A stretch of DNA of 64,000 nt from Qipengyuania psychrotolerans (lineage in GTDB: Bacteria; Pseudomonadota; Alphaproteobacteria; Sphingomonadales; Sphingomonadaceae). This document shows, one piece after another, positions 1-7,433 of the stretch. Under the pieces are notes generated by a model that was given only the letters and a program-made list of their open reading frames with translations, was not told the DNA's origin and searched no databases. The DNA is taken from assembly GCF_019711355.1 (NCBI RefSeq), contig NZ_CP081297.1, forward strand, positions 372,001 through 436,000. Direction: 5' to 3'. Positions within the stretch are counted from its first letter, which is position 1. Each line of letters opens with the position of its first letter. The position numbers and the translations under genes are program-made.

Positions 1-297
1 TCCGTGCGCATCATCGACGACCTTGCCGTGCTCGCTCGAAAGCAGCTCGGCCAGCTCCTGCTTGTGCGCTTCTACCAGCCGCTTGAACTCGAACATCACG
101 CGCGCGCGCTTTTGCGGGTTGGTGGCTGCCCATTCGGGCTGGACTTTCTTGGCCGCGTCGACCGCCTGCTGAAGGAGGGCCGCATCCCCCAGCTTTACCT
201 CGGCCTGGACCTCGCCCGTAGACGGGTTCCAGATCTGGTGAGTACGGGATGCGGAGCCGCTGGCTCCGCCGGCAATGAAATGGTCGACCTGACGCAT
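1..297 (-). CDS. mmsA: CoA-acylating methylmalonate-semialdehyde dehydrogenase, N-terminal part (runs off the window)
   Basis: The ATG at 295-297 opens a minus-strand frame that continues past base 1, so only about 99 N-terminal residues are visible. They begin MRQVDHFIAGG and include IWNPSTGEVQAEV, then an alanine-rich helix and SSEHGKVVDDA, the usual opening of the MmsA branch of the aldehyde dehydrogenase superfamily. The known family reaction is NAD- and CoA-dependent conversion of methylmalonate semialdehyde to propionyl-CoA in valine catabolism, in the cytosol. The catalytic cysteine lies outside the window. A GC-rich perfect hairpin (251-269) is encoded near the N-terminus, where the residues are AGGASGSAS. 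An acyl-CoA carboxylase pair that could use propionyl-CoA lies 8 kb away; that link is only suggestive. Confidence 0.8.
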   Translation of the reverse strand, partial: MRQVDHFIAGGASGSASRTHQIWNPSTGEVQAEVKLGDAALLQQAVDAAKKVQPEWAATNPQKRARVMFEFKRLVEAHKQELAELLSSEHGKVVDDAHG

Positions 298-355
298 TGT
301 AAATTCCTCTCTTGTATTGCCAACGGCCTTGGCAAGCGAGGGGTCCGAAATCAAC

Positions 356-373
356 CGGTTTCAAATGAAACCG
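356..373. terminator. small hairpin between mmsA and the DUF819 gene
   Basis: A perfect 7-bp stem CGGTTTC/GAAACCG with an AAAT loop lies in the gap between two minus-strand genes. It could end transcription of the DUF819 gene before mmsA. There is no long T tract, so the call is weak. Confidence 0.3.
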
Positions 374-398
374 CCGCCAAGTGCGCCAGAACGACCCC

Positions 399-1613
399 CT
401 ATCCGACAGCCGCCATCATTTGCGCACACAGGATCGCGCCATAGGTGCCGAGTGCGTAGCCGAGCACTGCCAGAAGCACGCCAACCGGTGCAAGCGCAGG
501 GTGGAATGCAGCGGCGACAACAGGTGCGGAGGCCGCACCGCCGACGTTTGCCTTGCTGCCCACGGCAACAAAGAAAAACGGCGCCTTGATCAGCTTGGCC
601 ACGGCCAGCAGCAGGATTACATGGAACAGCATCCAGATCAGTCCCACGGCCATGAAGCCCGGGGCATCGCTCAGCTGGGTGACATCCATCTTTGTGCCGA
701 TGATGGCCACCAGAAGGAAGATGAACAGCGTGCCGAACTTGCTTGCGCCGATACCTTCAAGATCGCGTGCACGGGTGAAGCTGGCGGCGAGGCCGAGCGT
801 CGTCGCGGTGACGACAACCCAGAAAAAGCTGCTGGCCAACGTCGCATCTTCGCCCTGCAACTCTGCGAAAAACCCGCCGAGGAAATTGCCGACGAGGTGG
901 CAGATGCCCACGACAGCCAAGCCTGCACCGAACAACAGGACGTAGTCATTGGCTTTGGCCACACGTTCCACCGAGCTGGTGTATTCTGCCATTTTGTCGC
1001 GCAGGGCGTCGATGGCGCTGCTGTCTGCGCCAAGCCATTTGTCGACCTTCTCACTCGCGCCTGCGCCATAGAGCAGAAAGACCATCCAGATATTGGCCAC
1101 AATGATGTCCACCGCGATCAGGGCAGAATACCGCTCGATATTGAAACCGTACACTTCCAGCATGGCTGTCTGGTTGGCTCCGCCGCCAATCCAGCTTCCC
1201 GCCAATGTGGCAAGACCGCGCCATGCCGCATCCTGACCGGTGCCAATGATGGACGGATCGAACTGGGCCACGATATAGAGCGCCAACGGGCCGCCCAGAA
1301 CGATACCGATGGTCGCGGTGAGGAACATGATGATCGCCTTGTTGCCAAGGCCCAGAATGCCCTTGAGGTCGATGCTGAGCGTCATCAGGAACAGCGCGGC
1401 GGGCAGGAAAAAGTCCTTGGCAATCGTCCATAGATTGCTCTCGCTCACATCTATCAGTCTGAAAGTGACGAACAGCGATGGTACCAGGTAACAGACGAGG
1501 ATGATCGGCACGAAGGTGTAGAATTTCTGCCAGCCCGGCCGGTCACGGGTCACGAAAACAAAGGCGAGCACCGCGCCAAGTATGCCGAGAATAATCCGGT
1601 CGTCGGTGATCAT
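399..1613 (-). CDS. DUF819 (YjcL-like) integral membrane protein
   Basis: A 404-aa, strongly hydrophobic protein with about ten to eleven predicted membrane spans. It resembles the DUF819 family: the conserved glycine-rich stretch GSWIGGGANQTAM near residue 150 and the C-terminal segment SKANVGGAASAPVVA near residue 355 are typical. The family is thought to be transporter-like (related in fold to sodium-coupled symporters), but no substrate is established, and I do not assign one. The start at the ATG ending at 1613 gives an immediate membrane helix, with no cleavable signal peptide. It precedes mmsA on the same strand with a gap of about 100 bases that holds a small hairpin, so co-transcription is uncertain. 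Confidence 0.75.
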   Translation of the reverse strand: MITDDRIILGILGAVLAFVFVTRDRPGWQKFYTFVPIILVCYLVPSLFVTFRLIDVSESNLWTIAKDFFLPAALFLMTLSIDLKGILGLGNKAIIMFLTATIGIVLGGPLALYIVAQFDPSIIGTGQDAAWRGLATLAGSWIGGGANQTAMLEVYGFNIERYSALIAVDIIVANIWMVFLLYGAGASEKVDKWLGADSSAIDALRDKMAEYTSSVERVAKANDYVLLFGAGLAVVGICHLVGNFLGGFFAELQGEDATLASSFFWVVVTATTLGLAASFTRARDLEGIGASKFGTLFIFLLVAIIGTKMDVTQLSDAPGFMAVGLIWMLFHVILLLAVAKLIKAPFFFVAVGSKANVGGAASAPVVAAAFHPALAPVGVLLAVLGYALGTYGAILCAQMMAAVG

Positions 1614-1777
1614 TGCTTCCCTCTTTCGATCCTTGTCTGCCCATCAGGCCGCGAACCGGCTGCTCCCGCCCCTCACTCCGCGTGGTCAATCAGGCCCTTG
1701 TACCCAGTGCCGTATGAAGCGAAAGCCCGTCTCCCCCCGTTATCCCGCGCCGGGCTCCACCCTGGATGGCCCCAGCA

Positions 1778-2572
1778 CTATTTCGGCGGCATCCTGATCG
1801 CTCCGTCGAGGCGGAACTGGTGGGCGTTGATGTAGGAATTGCGCGCGATTTCGAGGAGCAGCGAAGCGAATTCCTCGGGATGACCCAGTCGTTTGGGGAA
1901 GGGGACGCTGGCGTTGAGCTGGTCCCACATCTGCGGATTGCGATCTTTCATGCCCAGCATCAGCGGCGTGGCGAAGATGCCCGGCATGACCGAGTTCACG
2001 CGGATGCCCATGTCCATCAGGTCGCGGGCCATCGGCAGGACGAGGCCGTTCACACCGGCCTTGCAGCTGCCGTAGATGACCTGGCCGATCTGTCCGTCCT
2101 GCGCCGCTACGCTGGCCGTCAGGGTGATCGCGCCGCGTTCCCCGTCTTCATTCAGAGGTTCGCTGTTGGCCATTCCCAGTGCCGAGTGGCTGGCAATCCT
2201 GTAGGACGACACGAGGATGCCTTCTGCGCCGAACGCGTAATCTTCTGTCGGAAGGCGCTTGTAGCAGCCGTTTTCCTTGTCCCAGCCCAGTGTCTTGCCG
2301 CGCCTGCTGGTCATGGCGCAGTGCACCGTGACGCGCTCCTGTCCGTGGGCGGAACGCGCGGCGGCAAAGCCGTCTACTACCGATTGCTCATTCGTAATGT
2401 CGACCCGGGCGAAGTGACCGCCGATGTCCTTGGCATGTGCCTCGCCAGCTTCTTCGTTGACGTCGAAAATCGTCACCTTGAGGCCCGCTTCAGCCAGTGC
2501 GCTCGCACTTGCGCGGCCCAATCCCGACGCGCCGCCGGTCACCACTGCTGCCATTCCCTCGGTCAATTTCAT
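1778..2572 (-). CDS. short-chain dehydrogenase/reductase (SDR), 3-hydroxyacyl-CoA dehydrogenase-like
   Basis: A 264-aa classical SDR. The nucleotide-binding motif TGGASGLG is at residues 12-19 and Asp37 follows beta-2, which suggests NAD preference. The catalytic serine is Ser154 and the YxxxK motif is Tyr167-Lys171 (YGSCK). The start at 2572 is chosen because GGGAG lies just upstream and the TGG motif then sits at its usual distance; a longer frame exists but adds an unrelated arginine-rich leader. Oddity: the NNAG motif expected near residue 85 is replaced by HCAMT, so the structural asparagine of the family is missing. The overall pattern resembles type II 3-hydroxyacyl-CoA dehydrogenases, but the substrate is not determined. 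It is transcribed divergently from the PhoX-like gene. Confidence 0.8.
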   Translation of the reverse strand: MKLTEGMAAVVTGGASGLGRASASALAEAGLKVTIFDVNEEAGEAHAKDIGGHFARVDITNEQSVVDGFAAARSAHGQERVTVHCAMTSRRGKTLGWDKENGCYKRLPTEDYAFGAEGILVSSYRIASHSALGMANSEPLNEDGERGAITLTASVAAQDGQIGQVIYGSCKAGVNGLVLPMARDLMDMGIRVNSVMPGIFATPLMLGMKDRNPQMWDQLNASVPFPKRLGHPEEFASLLLEIARNSYINAHQFRLDGAIRMPPK

Positions 2573-2649
2573 CACGGCTTCTCCCTGCTGTCTTTTAGCT
2601 GACACGATGCTATCGCATGGCAAGGCCGCATGGCCAATGGAGAGACTTG

Positions 2650-3966
2650 ATGACCGCCGACTTCGCCCGCCGCCAGTTCCTGACTGCAACCGCTACTGCT
2701 TTCGGTGCGCTGAGCCTGAGCGGCTGCATGACCCGCGGCGCCCCGAAGATTGCCGGATATGGCGAACTTGTCTCCGACCCCAATGGCCTGCTCGATCTGC
2801 CAGAAGGCTTTACCTATCGCCTCCTGTCCAGCCTCGGAGATGCGATGAGCGACGGGGGAACCGTGCCCGACAAGGCTGACGGTATGGGCTGCGTGCCGCT
2901 GCCAGGCGGCGAATTGGCACTGGTCAGAAACCATGAACTCATCCCGACCGATGGTGCAGGCGGGAATATTCCCAACGGCTACGACAAGGCGGCGGGCCAG
3001 TTCGTGCTGCCCGGCGGTACGACAACGCTGGTGCTCGACGCTGACACGCTGGAGGCCAAACGCGAATTCCGCTCTCTTGCCGGGACAATCCGCAATTGTT
3101 CGGGCGGGGTAACGCCGTGGGGCAGCTGGCTGACCTGCGAAGAGTACGTAAGTGAGGCCAAGGATATCGCACCCGACAAGCTTGGACGCGACCATGGCTG
3201 GGTATTCGAAGTCCCTGCTGGCGCGACAGGTCTGGTTGATGCCCAGCCACTCAAGGCGATGGGCCGCTTCAATCACGAAGCTGCCTGTGTCGATCCGCAA
3301 ACCGGACTGGTCTACCTGACGGAAGATCGCGGGGATTCGGTTCTCTACCGCTTCGCACCGAAGGTCCCGGGCGACCTTGCCAAGGGCGGCCAGCTGCAGG
3401 CGATGCGGATTGTTGGCCTGAGCGACACGCGTAATTGGGACGCGGTATCGATGCCGGTCGGTAAGAGCTATGCCGTGGAATGGGTCCCGCTCGACAACGT
3501 CGAGGCGCCCCAGGACGACCTGCGCAAGCGAGCTGCCGACATGGGCTGTTCGATCTTCTCGCGCGGCGAGGGTATACACATGGGAGTGGACGAACTTTTT
3601 GTATGTTCGACCAACGGCGGCGCGGCGAAATTCGGCCAGGTCTTCAAACTGGTGCCAGGTCGCGGCGTGGCTCCCGACCGGTTCGAACTGTTTTTCGAGA
3701 GCGAAAGCCAACACCAGTTCAACTACGGCGATAATCTGACGGTCGGTCCGAACGGGCATCTGATCGTGTGCGAAGATCAATACACGCCGATCGTCGACAA
3801 CCATCTGCGCGGGATTACGCCTGACGGCAAAGCCTATGATTTCGGCCGTCTGCGCATGCAGACCGAACTGGCTGGTGGCTGTTTCTCGCCCGACGGCAAA
3901 TGGTTCTTCGTGAACGCTTATTCGCCAACACGTACGATCGCGATTACAGGCCCGTGGATGGGCTGA
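2650..3966 (+). CDS. PhoX-like (DUF839) exported protein, lipoprotein with Tat signal
   Basis: A 438-aa protein of the DUF839/PhoX beta-propeller family. The N-terminus carries a twin-arginine pair (Arg7-Arg8, ARRQFL), a hydrophobic run, and a lipobox LSGC at Cys26, so it is probably Tat-exported and lipid-anchored. Family hallmarks visible are TCEEY near residue 165, EDRGDSVLYRF near 230 and the later GGCFSPDGKWFFVNAY. PhoX proteins are Ca/Fe phosphatases; many DUF839 proteins are annotated so without proof, so phosphatase activity here is inference. The start at 2650 is preferred because GGAGAG precedes it; an upstream ATG at 2617 lacks a good ribosome-binding site. The next gene follows after 10 bases, suggesting an operon. 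Confidence 0.8.
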   Translation: MTADFARRQFLTATATAFGALSLSGCMTRGAPKIAGYGELVSDPNGLLDLPEGFTYRLLSSLGDAMSDGGTVPDKADGMGCVPLPGGELALVRNHELIPTDGAGGNIPNGYDKAAGQFVLPGGTTTLVLDADTLEAKREFRSLAGTIRNCSGGVTPWGSWLTCEEYVSEAKDIAPDKLGRDHGWVFEVPAGATGLVDAQPLKAMGRFNHEAACVDPQTGLVYLTEDRGDSVLYRFAPKVPGDLAKGGQLQAMRIVGLSDTRNWDAVSMPVGKSYAVEWVPLDNVEAPQDDLRKRAADMGCSIFSRGEGIHMGVDELFVCSTNGGAAKFGQVFKLVPGRGVAPDRFELFFESESQHQFNYGDNLTVGPNGHLIVCEDQYTPIVDNHLRGITPDGKAYDFGRLRMQTELAGGCFSPDGKWFFVNAYSPTRTIAITGPWMG

Positions 3967-3976
3967 GACAGGGGCG

Positions 3977-4534
3977 ATGAGCGGCCTCCTCTTTGCGCTG
4001 ATCGCCAGCTTCCTGTTGTCGACCGGGTCGCGCGACCAGATATTGGTGGCGCATCTCAAGGAGCGGCTTGGACCTCAGAATTGGCTGCTGGGTGTGGGGC
4101 TGACCAGTGCCGCTGTCACCGGCGGGCTGGCCGGCTGGGCTGGCGGGCGCTTTGCCGATTTGCTGTCGATCAATACCGCGCAAATGTTCGTCGCCATTGC
4201 CTTGCTGCTTTCGGCGGCGGAACTCGCATGGCCCAATCGAGGTAAGCTCCCCGAGGAGCCAACCCGCTCGCTATTCGCAGTCGGTTCGGCGTTGTTTATG
4301 CGACAGATCACCGATGCTGCGCGGTTTGTGGTCTTCGCAATCGGTGCCGCTGTAGCGGTACCTGCCTTGGCAGCAATCGGCGGGGCCTTGGGCGGGATGA
4401 CCGCAATTTGCGTTGGCTATTTCGTAAGCGGCGAATTGCTGAAACTACCGCTGCGAAAGATCAGGCTGACACTTGCGTTCGTCATGGCCCTGCTCGGTGT
4501 GGTGATCGGAATAGCAGTTCGAGGGATTATCTAG
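3977..4534 (+). CDS. small multi-pass membrane protein, possibly a degenerate GDT1/UPF0016 relative
   Basis: A 185-aa membrane protein with about six hydrophobic helices and two halves of similar layout. The first helix carries STGSRDQ at the place where UPF0016/GDT1 cation exchangers carry ELGDKTQ, and the second half starts with a comparable helix lacking any acidic signature. That similarity is weak and the key acidic residue is missing, so I call it an uncharacterised membrane protein. It begins 10 bases after the PhoX-like gene and probably shares its transcript. Function unknown. Confidence 0.6.
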   Translation: MSGLLFALIASFLLSTGSRDQILVAHLKERLGPQNWLLGVGLTSAAVTGGLAGWAGGRFADLLSINTAQMFVAIALLLSAAELAWPNRGKLPEEPTRSLFAVGSALFMRQITDAARFVVFAIGAAVAVPALAAIGGALGGMTAICVGYFVSGELLKLPLRKIRLTLAFVMALLGVVIGIAVRGII

Positions 4535-4573
4535 ACATCGGAAAAATCGATTTATGCGTCCGACAAACACCAT

Positions 4574-4598
4574 GAAACTCCCCCGCGTGTTCCCCGTT
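4574..4598 (+). promoter_or_regulatory. EcfG-type general-stress promoter for dps
   Basis: GAAAC, 16 bases, CGTT. This differs at one base from the alphaproteobacterial EcfG consensus GGAAC-N16/17-CGTT. It ends 41 bases before the dps start codon, a normal distance. dps genes are known members of EcfG regulons, which supports the call. Confidence 0.55.
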
Positions 4599-4639
4599 GA
4601 ATGGGTAACGATCAATTCGATTTCCAAAGGGGAAAATTC

Positions 4640-5101
4640 ATGGCCGAACTTGGCAATAACTCCAAAGCCGGACTGGTAACGGCGCTGAACGGCGCACTTG
4701 CCGATACGATGGCGCTCTACATCAAGTCCAAGAACTTCCACTGGCACGTTGCGGGCCCGCGTTTTCGCGACCTCCATCTGCTCTTCGACGAGCAGGCTGG
4801 CCAACTCATCGCGACCGTCGATGCCATCGGCGAGCGTGTTCGCAAGAACGGCGAATATACGCTGACTTCGATTGGCTCCATCGCCGGCGAAACCAAGATC
4901 GCCGACCAGGACGATGTAACCATAACGGCCGACGCAATGGTTGCTGAACTGCGCGATGACAACCGCAAGCTTCACGACCGGCTTGGCAAGGTGAAGGAAG
5001 AAGCAGAAAGCGTTGGCGACAATGCGACCAGCGGGATTGTCGATGACTGGATCGACCAGTGCGAAGAACGTATCTGGTTCCTCAACCAGACCAGCAAGTA
5101 A
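4640..5101 (+). CDS. dps: Dps-family ferritin-like DNA-binding protein from starved cells
   Basis: A 153-aa Dps/ferritin-fold protein. The family's inter-subunit ferroxidase residues are visible: His in NFHWHV (about residue 36), and Asp/Glu in HLLFDEQ (about residues 48-53). Known role: a dodecamer that oxidises and stores iron with peroxide and protects DNA. The start at 4640 has a strong AAAGGGGAA upstream. An ATG at 4601 in the same frame is rejected because it coincides with the expected transcription start of the EcfG-like promoter ending at 4598. A strong terminator follows, so it is probably monocistronic and stress-induced. Confidence 0.92.
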   Translation: MAELGNNSKAGLVTALNGALADTMALYIKSKNFHWHVAGPRFRDLHLLFDEQAGQLIATVDAIGERVRKNGEYTLTSIGSIAGETKIADQDDVTITADAMVAELRDDNRKLHDRLGKVKEEAESVGDNATSGIVDDWIDQCEERIWFLNQTSK

Positions 5102-5128
5102 GCTTCTTTGCAAAAATACCAATTCATG

Positions 5129-5164
5129 ACCCGCTCGCACCTTGGGTGTGGGCGGGTTTGTTGT
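5129..5164 (+). terminator. Rho-independent terminator after dps
   Basis: A 13-bp stem (ACCCGCTCGCACC against GGTGTGGGCGGGT, with two G-U pairs) closed by a three-base loop and followed by a T-rich tail TTTGTTGT. It lies 27 bases after the dps stop codon and just before pgl. Confidence 0.75.
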
Positions 5165-5175
5165 ATGGGTGATGC

Positions 5176-5796
5176 ATGGCTGATGTGACAATTATTGAAA
5201 ATGCGGGAGACGGCGCAATTGCCGACTGGCTCGCTGCGCGGATTGGTGAAGTGATGGCGGCTGGCGATGGCCCCGTCACGATCACGGTCCCCGGCGGTTC
5301 GACCCCGTTCCCGATCATCAAGGAGCTGCTCGAGAAGGATCTCGATTTCTCGCGCCTTGTTGTCTGGCCGAATGACGACCGGATCGTGCCCGAAGATCAT
5401 GAGGCTTCGAACACCGGCAAATTGCGCGCATTGCTCGAGCCTGCAGGCGCAGAGGTCGTCACGCTGACCATCATGGAAGCAGTGCCGCGTTTCGACCTGG
5501 CATGGCTCGGGATGGGCGCTGACGGACACATTGCCTCGCTGTTTCCGAACACCGATCCCCAGCTAAGGGATCAACGCCAGATCATGCGGCTAACCCCCGA
5601 TCCGCTACCGCCGGAAGCGCCATACGATCGGATCAGCCTGACGCTTCCATCGCTGCTCAATTCCGCCCAGATCGCTTTCGTCATTCGCGGGACCGAGAAA
5701 CGCGCCGTCTTGGACAAGGCGGTTGCCGGCCAGAGCGACTTGCCAGTCGCGCGGCTTCTTTCCGGAGCGGATCAGCCGGTCACATGTTTCACCTGA
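5176..5796 (+). CDS. pgl: 6-phosphogluconolactonase
   Basis: A 206-aa protein of the glucosamine-6-phosphate isomerase/6-phosphogluconolactonase fold. It shows TVPGGSTPFP near residue 37, WPNDDRIVP near 74, and the diagnostic LGMGADGHIASLFP near residue 114. It is slightly shorter than typical Pgl enzymes. Known reaction: hydrolysis of 6-phosphoglucono-lactone to 6-phosphogluconate, feeding the Entner-Doudoroff and pentose phosphate routes. The gene stands apart from zwf/edd, which are often neighbours in this group. Its last 13 bases overlap the start of the nudix gene, so the two are translationally linked. Confidence 0.88.
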   Translation: MADVTIIENAGDGAIADWLAARIGEVMAAGDGPVTITVPGGSTPFPIIKELLEKDLDFSRLVVWPNDDRIVPEDHEASNTGKLRALLEPAGAEVVTLTIMEAVPRFDLAWLGMGADGHIASLFPNTDPQLRDQRQIMRLTPDPLPPEAPYDRISLTLPSLLNSAQIAFVIRGTEKRAVLDKAVAGQSDLPVARLLSGADQPVTCFT

Positions 5797-6254
5797 TCCC
5801 GGCACCGCTGCACCGCGCTTCATTGCGCGTCGCCTATCGTTTGCGCGCAATCTTGCGCCAGCAGACCGGCGCGACGCGTGATGGGGTAAGTGTCATCGCG
5901 AAAGATTTCGACGGGCAAATATTGCTCGTGCGCCATAGTTACGGACCCGAGGGCTGGTATTTCATCGGCGGCGGCATCGACAGGGGCGAAGACCCGGAAG
6001 ACGCAGCCCGGCGCGAAGTGCGCGAGGAAGTTGGCTGCGATGTTGCTGGCCTGAAACTCATCGGTACGGTCAACGAGGAATTGTCCGGTGCAGCGCACAC
6101 AGCGCACATCTTTTCAGGGGTGATCAATGAGATGCCCAGACCAGACGGGCGAGAGATCATCGAGGCACGGTTCTTTCCAACCCACTCGCTTCCAGAACCG
6201 CTCAGCCCGCGCACCCGCGAGCGCCTCGAAATGTGGAAGAAACGGACCGGTTAA
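5784..6254 (+). CDS. NUDIX hydrolase
   Basis: A 156-aa protein with a complete NUDIX box: GGGIDRGEDPEDAARREV followed by REEVG, around residues 62-84, including the REVxEE metal-binding helix. Nudix enzymes hydrolyse nucleoside diphosphates linked to another moiety; the substrate here cannot be read from sequence. It starts inside the 3' end of pgl. Its TAA stop overlaps the stop of the convergent dinB gene (TTAA at 6251-6254). Confidence 0.85.
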   Translation: MFHLIPAPLHRASLRVAYRLRAILRQQTGATRDGVSVIAKDFDGQILLVRHSYGPEGWYFIGGGIDRGEDPEDAARREVREEVGCDVAGLKLIGTVNEELSGAAHTAHIFSGVINEMPRPDGREIIEARFFPTHSLPEPLSPRTRERLEMWKKRTG

Positions 6255-7369
6255 AGCAGGCTGAGCTGCGCGTCAGGTCTTGGCGGCTCGTCTTCGCCGC
6301 CGCTTTCCAGTTTCGACAGGGTCAGCCCCATAAGCCGGATTGGCATGGGTAGCGGCAACACATCTTCGAGCAGGGCACGCGACAATTCAGCGAAGTCGGA
6401 TTTGTCCGTGATCGGCCGCGACACCGACTTTGCCCGGCTGAAAATCTGGAAGTCGGTATACTTCAGCTTGAGCGTGACTGTCCTTCCGCTGGCCTCCGCG
6501 CGTTCGATACGCTCCCACACGATATCGATGATGTTTTCGAGTGTTTCGCGCAGTTCGCTGCCCGAGGAAATATCGCGGCTGAAGGTGCGCTCTCCGCCGA
6601 CCGATTTGCGTGTCCGGCTGGCCCGCACCGGGCGCAGGTCGATCCCCCGACATGCGCGGTAAAGATAGTCGGCGAAGCTGCCGAAATGCGCGCGCAGCCA
6701 CTCGATATCTTTCGACGCAAGGTCTGCGCCACTCTCGATACCGAGCCGCGCCATCTTTTCTGCGCCCTTCGGCCCCACACCGTGGAACCGCCGAACCGGT
6801 AAGGACTGGACGAACTCGGCCCCCTGGCCGGGCCGGATCACGCAAATCCCGTCGGGCTTGTTCTGGTCGCTCGCAAGCTTGGCCAGGAACTTGTTGTAAC
6901 TGACACCCGCGCTGGCGGTCAGCCTGGTCTTGGCCCTGATCTCTTGCCGGATAAGTTCGGCGATGCGGGTTGCCGAACCGATGCCGAGCCGGTCCTCGGT
7001 CACATCGAGATAAGCTTCATCGAGGCTGAGCGGTTCGACCAGTTCGGTGTGATGCGAGAATACAGCGCGGATTTGCTGGCTGACTTCACGGTAGACGTCG
7101 AAGCGGCTCTTGCAGAAGATGAGGTCCGGGCACAGCCGCTTGGCGGTGACCGATGGCATGGCGCTCTTCACGCCGAACTTGCGGGCTTCGTAGCTGGCGG
7201 CAGCAACTACGCCGCGGCCGCTCGATCCGCCCACGGCAACAGGCTTGCCGCGCAGCTCGGGATTATCGCGCTGTTCCACGCTGGCGAAAAAGGCATCCAT
7301 GTCGACGTGGATGATCTTGCGCAGACCATCGGCCTCGCCTTCGTCATCGCTGTCTGCCTGGTCACTCAT
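6251..7369 (-). CDS. dinB: DNA polymerase IV (Y-family translesion polymerase)
   Basis: A 372-aa Y-family polymerase. The catalytic motifs are HVDMDAFFASVEQ near residue 21 and SLDEAYLDVT near residue 116, with the helix-hairpin-helix stretch RFHGVGPKGAEKMARLG in the middle. The extreme C-terminus AQLSLL fits a beta-clamp-binding motif. Known role: error-prone bypass of DNA lesions. The ATG at 7369 is chosen because the longer frame adds an unconserved leader that would overlap the divergent promoter region. The stop codon is shared, on the opposite strand, with the nudix gene. No LexA box was recognised upstream. Confidence 0.93.
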   Translation of the reverse strand: MSDQADSDDEGEADGLRKIIHVDMDAFFASVEQRDNPELRGKPVAVGGSSGRGVVAAASYEARKFGVKSAMPSVTAKRLCPDLIFCKSRFDVYREVSQQIRAVFSHHTELVEPLSLDEAYLDVTEDRLGIGSATRIAELIRQEIRAKTRLTASAGVSYNKFLAKLASDQNKPDGICVIRPGQGAEFVQSLPVRRFHGVGPKGAEKMARLGIESGADLASKDIEWLRAHFGSFADYLYRACRGIDLRPVRASRTRKSVGGERTFSRDISSGSELRETLENIIDIVWERIERAEASGRTVTLKLKYTDFQIFSRAKSVSRPITDKSDFAELSRALLEDVLPLPMPIRLMGLTLSKLESGGEDEPPRPDAQLSLL

Positions 7370-7433
7370 GCGCAATAGATAGCGACATGGGTTGCAAACC
7401 GGAACCTTGTGGTTCAACCGCCATTTTGTGCAC

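Noticed and set aside
381..1433. Long plus-strand frame of 350 codons opposite the DUF819 gene
   Set aside because: It is the complement-strand shadow of a clear membrane protein: composition is arginine/aspartate/histidine-rich with no recognisable domain, and there is no good start signal.
1766..2602. Plus-strand frame of 278 codons opposite the SDR gene
   Set aside because: Shadow of the SDR gene in the antiparallel frame; no domain and composition typical of high-GC antisense frames.
4601..4639. Dps start at the ATG at 4601
   Set aside because: It coincides with the expected transcription start of the EcfG-like promoter and lacks a good ribosome-binding site; the ATG at 4640 has both a strong site and the family N-terminus.
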